DNA of 64,000 nucleotides from JANXSD01 sp038206385 (GTDB lineage: Bacteria; Bacteroidota; Bacteroidia; AKYH767-A; OLB10), in contig JBBRAW010000003.1 of assembly GCA_038206385.1 (NCBI GenBank), positions 1-64,000 on the forward strand. The letters run 5' to 3'. Made by a program: the position numbers and the translations under genes. Position 1 is the first letter of the stretch. Each line of letters opens with the position of its first letter. This document shows positions 17,875 through 27,610 of this stretch, in pieces. A model generated the notes under the pieces. The model was not told where the DNA came from, did not search any database, and worked only from the letters and a program-made list of their open reading frames with translations.

Positions 17875-19382
17875 TGAAAAACCTTAAAATAGGCATACTT
17901 GTTTCGTCGGACCTAGTTCCTGCCTATATAAATAGGTGCATTGATGTATTGCAAAATTTTGAGGAAATACAATTATCTGTCTTAAAAATTAACTTGCCTT
18001 ACGAAAGGAAAACAATTAGAGAAAAATTTGCAAATTGTCTTTTCAAAATACCATCATTGCTAAAACCAGAAAAAATTAAATTGAAATTTAATTCTATTGA
18101 GGACTTTGAAATATCAAAATTTGATGTAGTATTTTCTTTTAATAAGTTTTTTTCCTCAGAAGGTGAAAAAAGTACAAACCTATTCAACATTCCATATTTC
18201 TCCAACTTAACAAATAAATTTTCAAATTTCATTGCTTCAAAAATACATAACAATGAATCAAACATTGTTATATCAATTTATAACTCACAAGGAAACGTGA
18301 TGCTTTCTCATCGCCTTAAAACTTACCTTCAAAGTTATACTAAGACATATCAATCAGCATTAAATGATTTGCCGAATTTAATTAGTGATTTTATAAAAAG
18401 ATACGATACAATTTTAAATGAATCGCATTTAGATGAGGTTTCAATTCAAAGTGATAGCCGAATTCCAATAATTAGTACATACTTAAAGCAATTTATAAAT
18501 TTATTATTTCTTCGATATGAAAATCTCTGTGGATTAACAATATGGAATGTTGGTAAAATTAATATGCCAATTTCGGAATTTGTATTCAATAATACTTCCC
18601 AAGTTAACATTGATTGGTTAGAACCTAGTAATGGACGAAATTTCAATGCCGATCCTTTTGGAGTTTTTGATGAGAATGAAGAGTTTATTCTTTATGAATA
18701 TTATGACTCTAAAAAGAAAAAAGGAATTATCAAAATCAAATCATCCATCAATGATAAATCGGATCAAATAATTCTTGAAAAACCTTATCATTTAAGCTAC
18801 CCATTTCTATTTCAATTTGAAGATGAGTGGTATTGCATACCTGAACAATGCCAATCGAACCAATTAGATCTTTATAAACTTGATAAATCATCTAGAAAAT
18901 TGACATTTTGTAAAACAATCATCAATGAAATTGCAGCAGTAGATCCAACAATTCTATTTTATCAAGATAGATGGTGGCTTTTTTGCACTGATTCAAACAA
19001 CAAAGGCGCTGATTTAAGATTAAATATTTATTTTGCCGATAATCCACTCAACAATTGGTTTCCTCATTCACTAAATCCAGTAAAAACAGATATTAGCTCT
19101 GCACGACCTGCCGGAACTCCATTTCTTTATAATGAAAAATTAATTAGACCATCCCAAAACAGTAGCAAAAGTTATGGGGGTAGCATCATAATTAATGAAA
19201 TCGTTAAACTAACCACGACTGAGTTTCTAGAAATTAAATTAAAACAATTAAATCCGAATATATTTGAAGGAAGTTATCCTGACGGAATTCATACAATTTC
19301 TTCATTTGGAAATTGTACATTAATTGATGGCAAACGTATTGAATACAAATTCAAACATTTTCTAAATAGATTATTAAGATAA
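17874..19382 (+). CDS. GINT1-like protein with N-terminal formyltransferase-like region
   Basis: A 502-residue protein. The N-terminus (about 1-190, KIGILVSSDLVPAYINRCID) resembles the Rossmann half of formyltransferase-like proteins. The C-terminal half (about 230-490) is rich in beta strands with WLEPSNGRNFNADPF, HLSYPFLFQFEDEWYCIPEQ and AAVDPTILFYQDRWWLFCTD. This is the five-bladed propeller-like pattern seen in the N-terminal domain of plant glucosamine inositolphosphorylceramide transferase (GINT1) and in bacterial polysaccharide-locus proteins. The reading starts with GTG 17874 overlapping the previous TAG. A carbohydrate-modifying role is likely from context; the chemistry is unknown. 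Confidence 0.6.
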   Translation: MKNLKIGILVSSDLVPAYINRCIDVLQNFEEIQLSVLKINLPYERKTIREKFANCLFKIPSLLKPEKIKLKFNSIEDFEISKFDVVFSFNKFFSSEGEKSTNLFNIPYFSNLTNKFSNFIASKIHNNESNIVISIYNSQGNVMLSHRLKTYLQSYTKTYQSALNDLPNLISDFIKRYDTILNESHLDEVSIQSDSRIPIISTYLKQFINLLFLRYENLCGLTIWNVGKINMPISEFVFNNTSQVNIDWLEPSNGRNFNADPFGVFDENEEFILYEYYDSKKKKGIIKIKSSINDKSDQIILEKPYHLSYPFLFQFEDEWYCIPEQCQSNQLDLYKLDKSSRKLTFCKTIINEIAAVDPTILFYQDRWWLFCTDSNNKGADLRLNIYFADNPLNNWFPHSLNPVKTDISSARPAGTPFLYNEKLIRPSQNSSKSYGGSIIINEIVKLTTTEFLEIKLKQLNPNIFEGSYPDGIHTISSFGNCTLIDGKRIEYKFKHFLNRLLR

Positions 19383-20368
19383 TGTCGTTACTGAAATTTA
19401 TCAATCGACCAGAATTTAAATTGCGATCATCGTATGATGAAGCAATTAATATTATCTCAAGCGATCTTATTAAAATTGAAGGTGTCAAAGCAATTTATCA
19501 GTTTGGAAATATTACAACGCCAGGAATATCTGATTTAGATTTATTGGTTGTAGTAAAAAATAATATTAAAATCCAACAAAATGGTTTTGAAAATTATCCA
19601 TCGAAATTAAAATATTTATTTACGCATGGTATAATGGCATTATGTGAAGATCATTTTGAAAAAAATAATTATTATAGCATTTGGAGTGATTATCATTTAA
19701 TAAATGGAATAAATTCAATATCAGAAAATGGTGTTAAAAGATCGAATGAAGAGGAAACGATATTGAAAAAGCAAATTGCACTTGAATTTATTTTAATGAA
19801 TTATATTGACATAAAAATACAATTGGAATATGGCGTTATTAAATTACGATCGCTTTTACAACATATCAAAGGTATTAAATACGATTTGGCATTCTTAAAT
19901 ATCACGCACATCTTGTTAAACCAATTGCTAGATGAATTAAATTATTGGATAAAAAATTGGTTTAACGAAACACCAAACGATAAAGCATTATCAGATTTTG
20001 TATTTAGATTTGATAAAGTTTATCAGTTATTTGTAGAAGATGTCTTTTCAAAGGAAATATTATATCTGCCAACAGCTGAATCAGTAAAAATCTCAAAAAA
20101 AATAATTATTGAAAATTCAAACAGCATTAGCTTTACAAGGAATGGATTTATTTTGCCGCCAATAATTCATCTTTTCTCAGGAAATAAATTTATTAAAATG
20201 CAAAACAAATTGAATAGCTTCAATTTTCATGCACCATTTACAAATATTAGTAAAGATCAAATACTAGTAGACCGATTCATTTTTTTGAGTGAGATGAAAA
20301 CATATAACGATATTTATTTACCTAATTTTAGCACATTAACTTCAAGCATCACTGCAAAAATAATATAG
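19382..20368 (+). CDS. Nucleotidyltransferase-fold protein, function unknown (second in cassette)
   Basis: A 328-residue protein. AIYQFGNITTPGISDLDLLV (about residues 38-57) matches the nucleotidyltransferase signature, with GN where GS is usual and both Asp of the SDxD motif kept. The remaining sequence is helical and not recognised. The ATG overlaps the stop of the GINT1-like gene by one base, and only one base separates it from the methyltransferase downstream. It shares fold type, size and partner with the gene at 16879, but the two are not close paralogues. Confidence 0.58.
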   Translation: MSLLKFINRPEFKLRSSYDEAINIISSDLIKIEGVKAIYQFGNITTPGISDLDLLVVVKNNIKIQQNGFENYPSKLKYLFTHGIMALCEDHFEKNNYYSIWSDYHLINGINSISENGVKRSNEEETILKKQIALEFILMNYIDIKIQLEYGVIKLRSLLQHIKGIKYDLAFLNITHILLNQLLDELNYWIKNWFNETPNDKALSDFVFRFDKVYQLFVEDVFSKEILYLPTAESVKISKKIIIENSNSISFTRNGFILPPIIHLFSGNKFIKMQNKLNSFNFHAPFTNISKDQILVDRFIFLSEMKTYNDIYLPNFSTLTSSITAKII

Positions 20369-20369
20369 T

Positions 20370-21089
20370 ATGGAATTAAAAAACCCTGGTGCAGTAATTG
20401 AAAATAGCATTAGAATGAAATTGATGAACGATTTCTTCACTAATTTCGGACATGCAGAAGTTTTACTCGACTTAGGTTGTGGTGCGAGACCTTATTACGA
20501 ATGTTACGCCTCACATTTTGATCGTACGATAGGTGCTGATCTAGCTGATTCCCCTTTCCCTAAAAAACAAATAGATATATATTGCTTCGCAACCAATGTT
20601 CCTTTGCCTGATGAAAGTGTGGATGTAATTTTATGCACAGAAGTACTACAGGACATAGCTGAACCCAATGATCTGATTAAAGAAGTTAAGCGACTATTAA
20701 AACCAAACGGAATATTAGTGTTAACAGTTCCATTTCTCGTTCCCATTGCAGATGGTATCTATGATCATAACAGATTTACTATTCACGGATTAAAATATCA
20801 GTTGACGAAAGGTGGTTTTGCCGTTCAAGAATTAATTCCAGTTTCAGATACATTTGGTGTGGCCATAACCTTATCGGTAAAACCAATACTCAAACTTTGG
20901 AATATCATTTCGAAAGCACTTCACATAAAGCTAATTTATAAATGGTTTAATCCATTATTATTCATAACCGTAATATTACCGCAAATAATTTATTTAGCAA
21001 CAAAACAGTTACCACTATTTAAACAATTATACAATCGTTTTAACTATGGTCCAATTGGCTATGTAAGCATCTCTAAGAAATTAAAATAA
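20370..21089 (+). CDS. Class I SAM-dependent methyltransferase
   Basis: A 239-residue protein with motif I LLDLGCGARPYYECY, acidic loop IGADLADSPF, motif II DVILCTEVLQDIAEP and motif III LIKEVKRLLKPNGILVLTVP, the standard order of methyltransferase_11 proteins. A C-terminal hydrophobic segment (about 195-212, PLLFITVILPQIIYLA) suggests membrane association. The last base of its stop is the first base of the next ATG. The likely target is a glycan or lipid-linked intermediate. Confidence 0.77.
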   Translation: MELKNPGAVIENSIRMKLMNDFFTNFGHAEVLLDLGCGARPYYECYASHFDRTIGADLADSPFPKKQIDIYCFATNVPLPDESVDVILCTEVLQDIAEPNDLIKEVKRLLKPNGILVLTVPFLVPIADGIYDHNRFTIHGLKYQLTKGGFAVQELIPVSDTFGVAITLSVKPILKLWNIISKALHIKLIYKWFNPLLFITVILPQIIYLATKQLPLFKQLYNRFNYGPIGYVSISKKLK

Positions 21090-22195
21090 TGTCAAGAATT
21101 AAAGTACTGCATATTTTATGGTCAGCATCTATGGGCGGAATTGGCCGTGTAGTTATTAACTTATGCAATGCTCAACTTAGAAATGATCACCTTTCAATTG
21201 GTGTTCTTGTAGCGAAATCAGAAGGAGAATTGTTACCTCAATTAAAAACACTTGGAATAAAAATTCATGAACCTGGATTCATAAAAGGAAATGACAAAAG
21301 TAAAGAAGTGTTGTTAAATTGCAAAAAAACTTTTGAAGAATACGACATACTTCACTTTCATTCATTCAATCCTTCATTAGCTAAACTCGCAGTAAAAAGT
21401 AAAAAGAAAATAATTTATACGGAACATGGCAATTTCGCTTTTGGAAGAAAGATGACCATAAAAGATTATATTGTTCGCTATTTTCAACAAATTTTTTTGA
21501 ATAAGCAAGTAAATTTTATCACCTTCAATTCAGAGTTTTCAAAAAACACTTCCTTGAAAAGATTTGGATTGCAAAAAGTGAAAAACAAAGTTGTTTATAA
21601 CGGTTGTGCTGATTTAAAAAAATCATTAAGCATAAATAATTTTCAACGTACCAAAGATGAAATCCTAATCACAACTATTGGTAGATTAGCAATTGTTAAA
21701 AGAATTGATCGATTACTTAATGCGTTTTCACTTTTTGATCACCACAACACCAGACTGCTTATCGTTGGTGAAGGTCCATTAAAGGAAGAACTAGAAAATA
21801 TTTCAAGAGAAAAAGATATTACAAAAGATACTGTCTTTACTGGAATAAAAGATTCACAATCTATACTTCAAATTTCCGATATTTGTGTGTTTCCATCTCA
21901 AAATGAAGCTTTTGGTTTAGTCGCCATTGAAGCATATCAACAAGGAAAGCCAGTGATAGTATTTGCTGATGGTGGCGGACTTCCAGAATTGGTAAATCAA
22001 ATAGAACCAGAATTGATTGTTAATTCGGAAAGTGAATTAGCAATATTACTTGAAAAAATGATAAAAGAAATTAACTTGTTTAATACTGACGAAAAAATTA
22101 TACTAAGAAAAACTTTCGCCAGAAAATTTACTATTGAAAAAATGGAGTCTGAATTATACAGTATTTATAGCGAAGTGTTCAATGTGCGGAATTAA
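21089..22195 (+). CDS. Glycosyltransferase family 4
   Basis: A 368-residue GT-B enzyme. The N-terminal motif ILWSASMGGIGRVVINLC is the glycine-rich acceptor loop; the C-terminal donor domain has TTIGRLAIVKRIDRLL, LLIVGEGPLKEELENI and PSQNEAFGLVAIEAYQQGKP (E..FGLV.IEA), the retaining GT4 signature. It probably adds one sugar of the repeat unit from a nucleotide donor. The 3' end overlaps the asnB-like start by 14 bases. Confidence 0.87.
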   Translation: MSRIKVLHILWSASMGGIGRVVINLCNAQLRNDHLSIGVLVAKSEGELLPQLKTLGIKIHEPGFIKGNDKSKEVLLNCKKTFEEYDILHFHSFNPSLAKLAVKSKKKIIYTEHGNFAFGRKMTIKDYIVRYFQQIFLNKQVNFITFNSEFSKNTSLKRFGLQKVKNKVVYNGCADLKKSLSINNFQRTKDEILITTIGRLAIVKRIDRLLNAFSLFDHHNTRLLIVGEGPLKEELENISREKDITKDTVFTGIKDSQSILQISDICVFPSQNEAFGLVAIEAYQQGKPVIVFADGGGLPELVNQIEPELIVNSESELAILLEKMIKEINLFNTDEKIILRKTFARKFTIEKMESELYSIYSEVFNVRN

Positions 22196-24086
22196 CGGCT
22201 TATTTATTCTTAATGGAAGAATGCTTGCTGATGGAAATGAACTCATCAGTAAAATGAATTATTGCATTCGTCACCGCGGGCCAGATGATACTGGAATTTG
22301 GTCGGATGCAGAACGAGGAATTTTTCTTGGACATCAACGATTAAGTATCATCGATCTATCATCAACAGGTCATCAACCAATGCTCGATGGATTTGGTAAT
22401 GCAATCGTTTTTAATGGTGAAATTTATAATTACAAATCTCTAAAGTCAGAAATAAAGGATTATCATTTTAAATCGGAAAGTGATACAGAAGTTTTGTTAA
22501 ACTTATATGCAAAAAAAGGTCACAGTACATTAGAAGATTTAAATGGTATGTTTTCATTTTCATTTTGGAATAAGGAAAAAGAAGAATTACAATTAGCAAT
22601 AGATCGCGCTGGGAAAAAACCACTTTATTACAGCACAATCAATGGTATATTTGCTTTTTCATCAGAAGTGAAATCTTTACTTTCATTGCCATGGATAAAA
22701 GCTAAATTAGATGACGAGGCATTATATCATTTTTTAACTTTCAATCAACTAAGTGCACCGCAAACAATGTTTGAGGGGATCAATAAACTGGAGCCAGGAT
22801 ATTTACTCACTGTAAATAAAAATGGAATTAAAGAACATCGAAAATATTGGGATGTAAATTATTCTGATTATCGAAAATTAAATGAAAAACAATTATGTGA
22901 TAAAGTATTTGATGAGTTAACAAAAGCAGTAGATTACAGAATGGTATCTGATGTTCCAGTAGGTGCATTCCTTAGTGGTGGTGTCGATTCAAGTGCCGTA
23001 GTAGCACTGATGCGAGCAAAAAGTACATCTACAATTAAAACATATTCTGTAGGGTTTGAAGGGCAACCAGATTACGATGAAAGAATTTATGCGCAACAAA
23101 TTTCAAAACAATTTAATACAGAACATTTTGAAAAAATTGTAAGTCCAAATGATATTGCAGAGTTTCTTCCAAGAATAGTAGACATTTTTGATGAGCCTAT
23201 GGCAGATTCTACATGCATTCCAATTTATTTTATCTCACAATTAGCAAAACAAAATGGAACTATTGTAGTTCAAACTGGTGATGGCGCAGATGAACTCTTT
23301 GCAGGTTATCGAGGTTGGATGAAATATGAACAACTGTATCCTTGGTATCATCGGTATCAATTACTACCATCAATAATAAAAAACAGTATTGCAACGTTAG
23401 CAAGTGCGGAACAAAAAGAATCTGTTAATGCTGAAATATTACAAAGAGCTGCTCATGATCAAGAATTTTTTTGGGGTGGAGCAAAATCTTTCAAAGAACA
23501 TACGAAGCGTAGTTTCTTAACTAATGAATGGTCATTGAAATTAAAAAATGTTGACTCCTATTCTATCATTAAAAAAGTAAGATCTCAATTTAGTGAATTG
23601 CAAAAATCAAATCCACAACTAGGAGATTTAGATTGGATGTGTTATCTTGGTTTCAAACAACAAATTCCTTGGAAGTATTTATACAGGATGGATCGTATTG
23701 GAATGAGTCATGGTATTGAAATTAGAAATCCTTTTTTAGATTTCAATATGGTTAACTTAGCACTTTCGATTCCATCAAAATTTAAGATCGAGAATGGTGA
23801 ACCAAAGTACATTTTAAAGAAATCTCTAGAACGTATTCTTCCGCATGAAATATTATATAGAAAAAAAATGGGGTTCTGTGTACCATTACGTGAATGGTCA
23901 GGCGATATCATGTTGGAATATGTAGAAAGTAATTTACATGAATTTTGTAGTAACACAGGAATATTTAATGAATCTGGATTGCGAAAAAATATTGAAGAGA
24001 TTAGAAAAGGAAATACAAAGTACACGAATAACCTTTGGACAATTTATTTTTTAATTGCTTGGTTTAAGAAATGGATGTCGGCGTAA
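22182..24086 (+). CDS. asnB: Asparagine synthetase B-type glutamine amidotransferase
   Basis: A 634-residue two-domain enzyme. The start is fixed by the catalytic Cys2 (MCGINGLF), the N-terminal nucleophile of class II glutaminases; RHRGPDDTG and NGEIYNY complete the glutaminase pocket. The synthetase domain has the pyrophosphate loop AFLSGGVDSSAVVAL and QTGDGADELFAGYRG. Housekeeping AsnB makes asparagine, but copies within polysaccharide loci are thought to amidate sugar acids such as uronates. The 14-base overlap with the glycosyltransferase and one-base gap to the next gene favour a glycan role. True AsnB activity cannot be excluded. Confidence 0.88.
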   Translation: MCGINGLFILNGRMLADGNELISKMNYCIRHRGPDDTGIWSDAERGIFLGHQRLSIIDLSSTGHQPMLDGFGNAIVFNGEIYNYKSLKSEIKDYHFKSESDTEVLLNLYAKKGHSTLEDLNGMFSFSFWNKEKEELQLAIDRAGKKPLYYSTINGIFAFSSEVKSLLSLPWIKAKLDDEALYHFLTFNQLSAPQTMFEGINKLEPGYLLTVNKNGIKEHRKYWDVNYSDYRKLNEKQLCDKVFDELTKAVDYRMVSDVPVGAFLSGGVDSSAVVALMRAKSTSTIKTYSVGFEGQPDYDERIYAQQISKQFNTEHFEKIVSPNDIAEFLPRIVDIFDEPMADSTCIPIYFISQLAKQNGTIVVQTGDGADELFAGYRGWMKYEQLYPWYHRYQLLPSIIKNSIATLASAEQKESVNAEILQRAAHDQEFFWGGAKSFKEHTKRSFLTNEWSLKLKNVDSYSIIKKVRSQFSELQKSNPQLGDLDWMCYLGFKQQIPWKYLYRMDRIGMSHGIEIRNPFLDFNMVNLALSIPSKFKIENGEPKYILKKSLERILPHEILYRKKMGFCVPLREWSGDIMLEYVESNLHEFCSNTGIFNESGLRKNIEEIRKGNTKYTNNLWTIYFLIAWFKKWMSA

Positions 24087-24087
24087 A

Positions 24088-25224
24088 ATGAAAAAAATAC
24101 TGCTGATAACTAATATTCCCAACCCATATCGGGTTCCATTATTCAATGTTCTAAAGGAGCAAATGATGAAAGAGCAATTCCATCTAAAAGTTGTATTTGC
24201 TTCTGCTGGATACAATAGGAGATATTTTAAATTATCTTCTAACGATTTTAACTTCGATCATGTAATTCTTAACGGAGCTACAATAAGCTCTTCAAAAGAT
24301 TCAGAGAAAACCTATTTTTTGTATAAAGGACTTTGGAAATTATTACGAAGTGAAAGGCCAAATAAGATAATCGTATCAGGGTTTTCATCTGCAACAATGA
24401 TGGTATTTCTATGGCGAATTCTTACAGGAACGAAATATATTATTTGGTCAGGATCAATAGAAAAAGAAAATAGAAATTCTACAATTTTTCGTACACTTCA
24501 ACGAAAATTTCTTTGTTCATTGGCAAGTGCCTTTGTTGTTTATGGATCGAAAGCAAAAGAATATCTCCAAAAATATGGTGCAAAAGAAAACAAAATCGCA
24601 GTAGCCATTAATACAGTTGATACCGATTTTTTCCATACAGAAACAGCGAGATTAAGAAATGAAAATAAAAAAATAGATAGTCCAATTACGTTTACTTATT
24701 TAGGTTATTTAGTGCCAAGAAAAAATGTGATACTTTTACTCGAAACGATAAAAATTGTTTCAAAAAGTAGAACAAATTTTCAACTTGATATTATTGGAGA
24801 AGGTTCTTCTAAAGTAGATTTAGAGAAGTATGTTCAAGAAAATGAACTCTCCTCCATCATAAAGTTTCATGGTTTTAAACAAAAAGAAGAAATACCTGCT
24901 TTCTTTGCAAAAAGTAACGCTCTTTTATTCCAAACAGATTTCGACATTTGGGGATTGGTTTTAAATGAAGCTATGGCAGCTGGAATAACTTGTTTATCCT
25001 CTATAAATGCAGGAGCAACATTCGATCTTATCCAAAATGGAGTTAATGGATATTCTGTTGATTTTAATGATAAAAATGCAATCGCCACCAAGATAATCAG
25101 TATCATTGATAGTCCAGAATTAGCAATGAAAATGGGGGAACAAGCTGCTGCATTTATACGTACAAATGCTACTCTTACTACATCATCAAAAGGATTTATC
25201 AATGCACTAAGGTTGGCAGAATAA
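24088..25224 (+). CDS. Glycosyltransferase family 4
   Basis: A 378-residue GT-B protein starting MKKILLITNIPNPYRVPLF, the N-terminal pattern of many Bacteroidota GT4 enzymes. Donor-domain motifs are FTYLGYLVPRKNVILLL, LDIIGEGSSKVDLEKYV, and FQTDFDIWGLVLNEAMAAG with the E of the EX7E motif. The ATG at 24088 lies one base after the asnB stop. Sugar specificity is unknown. Confidence 0.86.
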   Translation: MKKILLITNIPNPYRVPLFNVLKEQMMKEQFHLKVVFASAGYNRRYFKLSSNDFNFDHVILNGATISSSKDSEKTYFLYKGLWKLLRSERPNKIIVSGFSSATMMVFLWRILTGTKYIIWSGSIEKENRNSTIFRTLQRKFLCSLASAFVVYGSKAKEYLQKYGAKENKIAVAINTVDTDFFHTETARLRNENKKIDSPITFTYLGYLVPRKNVILLLETIKIVSKSRTNFQLDIIGEGSSKVDLEKYVQENELSSIIKFHGFKQKEEIPAFFAKSNALLFQTDFDIWGLVLNEAMAAGITCLSSINAGATFDLIQNGVNGYSVDFNDKNAIATKIISIIDSPELAMKMGEQAAAFIRTNATLTTSSKGFINALRLAE

Positions 25225-25230
25225 TATATT

Positions 25231-26505
25231 ATGAAAATTAAGGATTGGATTAAATGGTACAAGAGTTTACACATATCACGAAAGTGGTTTGTAATTCTAG
25301 TATTATTACGACCAATCATTGATAGTTTTTATGGTCTCAAAGAATCATCAGCTTTAGCAAGCCCGTTATACATCGTTGGAGCATTAACCCCGTTTTTAGT
25401 TGTTGGTAGTTTCATGTCTCATAAATTTCCAAGAAAAAATAAAACATTTCAAGATATTCCGATGTCAATCTGGGCAATCTTTGTGGCATTTAATTGTTTA
25501 ATATTTTATTTCATTGATTTATCGGTTGTCGCATTTGGTGATTTAATTAAATATTGCACTCCCTTTATTCTTTACTTCTACTGTAGAAGATTCGTACAAT
25601 CACGACAAGATATGCTTGGACTATTAACCGCGTTTATGATTGGTTGTACGTATCCATTCTTCATGTTACTTTATGAATCAATAATCAATCCTATCGGAAT
25701 TGATTATCTAAGTGCGGGACGAGGCGGAGGATCTCGGATTCGTGGCGAATATGCCGATATTATGAATTACGCAATTTATCTCGCAGCATTTTTAATTGCC
25801 ATGGGATATCTGTATTTAAGATCCATTTATGAAAAAGGAATTACGATCAAGATAAAACCAATTTATCTTATCATAACATTAATATTTGTCCTTTATGGTT
25901 TAACAAGAATCAAACATGTATCCACTTGGACTGTTGCATTATTTTGCTTTGTACTTTTTATGTTTCACAACTTAAAAAATGTTAAAGGTATTGCAATGGT
26001 ATTTGCATTAATGATTGTGATATTACCATTTTTTGCTGAAGATATTTATATAGCAGAAATTCAACCATTAATTAATAAAGAAATTCTAGTTGCAAAAGGG
26101 GAACGTGACTCTCAACAAGCATTAAATGGTAGAGTGAATAGATGGGAAAAATATATTGAAATATGGGAACAAATGCCAGCGATTAATCACTTTATTGGTG
26201 TAACAACTTCGAATTTTCCTGAAACTGATGCTATGATAAGCGCTGGAATGCACAGTGATTATATTCGTCTACTTTTTCTAAGCGGATTCATTGGATTAGG
26301 ATTTTATCTGCTATCCATCTTTTTCATTGCATCTAATTATTTTGAATTACGAATACCAGAAAAATTTCTATTAGCTGCAAGTGTTAGCGCACTTGTTTTA
26401 TGGTCGGTAAGTACAATACCTACTTTGTATGCTCCATTACTCTACTTTACTTATCCTATTTTTGCTTACGCATTACTTCCAAAAGAAAGACAATACATCA
26501 ATTAA
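25231..26505 (+). CDS. Wzy-like O-antigen polymerase/ligase family membrane protein
   Basis: A 424-residue integral membrane protein with about 10 hydrophobic helices and a large polar loop (about 275-335, PLINKEILVAKGERDSQQAL then GRVNRWEKYIEIW) before the last helices. This layout and the NGRVNRWE...FIGVTTSNF segment resemble the Wzy_C/O-antigen ligase superfamily, where Arg in the loop is functional. It is the only polymerase candidate in the locus. Sequence conservation of Wzy proteins is poor, so the call rests mainly on topology and context. Confidence 0.7.
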   Translation: MKIKDWIKWYKSLHISRKWFVILVLLRPIIDSFYGLKESSALASPLYIVGALTPFLVVGSFMSHKFPRKNKTFQDIPMSIWAIFVAFNCLIFYFIDLSVVAFGDLIKYCTPFILYFYCRRFVQSRQDMLGLLTAFMIGCTYPFFMLLYESIINPIGIDYLSAGRGGGSRIRGEYADIMNYAIYLAAFLIAMGYLYLRSIYEKGITIKIKPIYLIITLIFVLYGLTRIKHVSTWTVALFCFVLFMFHNLKNVKGIAMVFALMIVILPFFAEDIYIAEIQPLINKEILVAKGERDSQQALNGRVNRWEKYIEIWEQMPAINHFIGVTTSNFPETDAMISAGMHSDYIRLLFLSGFIGLGFYLLSIFFIASNYFELRIPEKFLLAASVSALVLWSVSTIPTLYAPLLYFTYPIFAYALLPKERQYIN

Positions 26506-27605
26506 TGAAGCGTAAAGTTGTTCTTATTTTGGGTAAAGTTCCACCACCGTATATGGGACCGTCAATCGCAACAGAAATTCTTTTGAAATCTGGATTGAAT
26601 AATAATTTTAATTTAATTCATGTTGATACAAAAGTAAATGCTGATTTAAAAGATATTGGTAAATGGAGTTTTGAAAAAATAAAAAATTATTATATCATTT
26701 GGAAAAGATTGATTGAAAAAATTAAAACGCATCAACCAGATTTAGTTTTAATTCCAATTAGTCAAAGCACAATTGGTTTTTTAAAAGATTCTATTTTTAT
26801 TTTGATAGCAAAGTTTTATAAACGTAAGACATTATTACATCTTAGAGGTAGTGATTTTAGAAATTGGTTGATTAAAACCAATAAAATAAATCAGTGGTAT
26901 GTGCGTACATGTTTAAATACTACTAATGGAATAATTGTTTTAGGCAATAACCTCCGACCTGTTTTTAAAAATCTATTTGCTGATGATAAAATATTTGTAG
27001 CACCAAATGGAGGTAATTATTTAATTCCGTCAAGAACTAGAGAAAGCAATATTCTCCGAATTCTTTATCTTGGTAATCTTCAATCATCAAAAGGTATCGA
27101 AGATGTAATTGATGCCTCAGTAATTTTACAAAAATCGCACGCTAATAAATTCGAGTTAGAAGTAATTGGTGGCTGGCGAAAAGATGACATCAAGCAAAAG
27201 TGTTTAAGAATTATTGATGATAATAATCTACCAGTTCACTTCACACCTCCTGAATTAAGTAAAAATAAATTGCAAGAATTAAGTAATGCTGATATCTTCG
27301 TATTTCCACCCCGAGAACCTGAAGGACATCCTTGGGTAATTATTGAAGCAATGGCTGCTAGTTTACCAATAATAAGTACCGATCAAGGGGCAATAATAGA
27401 ATCCGTCCAAGAAGGAAAGAATGGATTTATTGTTCCATCTGCAAATCCAAAAAGTATCGCCGAGAAAATGGCTATTCTTATCGATAACGAAGAATTAAGG
27501 CAACGAATGGGCGTTGAAAGTCGTAAAAGTTACGAAGCTAAATTCACAGAAAAAGTTATGGTAGAAAACTTATCGAGAATATTTAATATTGTAATTTCAC
27601 AATAA
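26505..27605 (+). CDS. Glycosyltransferase family 4
   Basis: A 366-residue GT-B enzyme. The start ATG at 26505 shares a base with the previous TAA; the N-terminus VVLILGKVPPPYMGPSIATE is the acceptor loop. The donor domain shows ILYLGNLQSSKGIEDVIDAS, ELEVIGGWRKDD and FPPREPEGHPWVIIEAMAAS (E.......E motif with HPWVIIEAMA). It completes the set of GT4-like enzymes in the locus. Confidence 0.87.
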   Translation: MKRKVVLILGKVPPPYMGPSIATEILLKSGLNNNFNLIHVDTKVNADLKDIGKWSFEKIKNYYIIWKRLIEKIKTHQPDLVLIPISQSTIGFLKDSIFILIAKFYKRKTLLHLRGSDFRNWLIKTNKINQWYVRTCLNTTNGIIVLGNNLRPVFKNLFADDKIFVAPNGGNYLIPSRTRESNILRILYLGNLQSSKGIEDVIDASVILQKSHANKFELEVIGGWRKDDIKQKCLRIIDDNNLPVHFTPPELSKNKLQELSNADIFVFPPREPEGHPWVIIEAMAASLPIISTDQGAIIESVQEGKNGFIVPSANPKSIAEKMAILIDNEELRQRMGVESRKSYEAKFTEKVMVENLSRIFNIVISQ

Positions 27606-27610
27606 AATTT

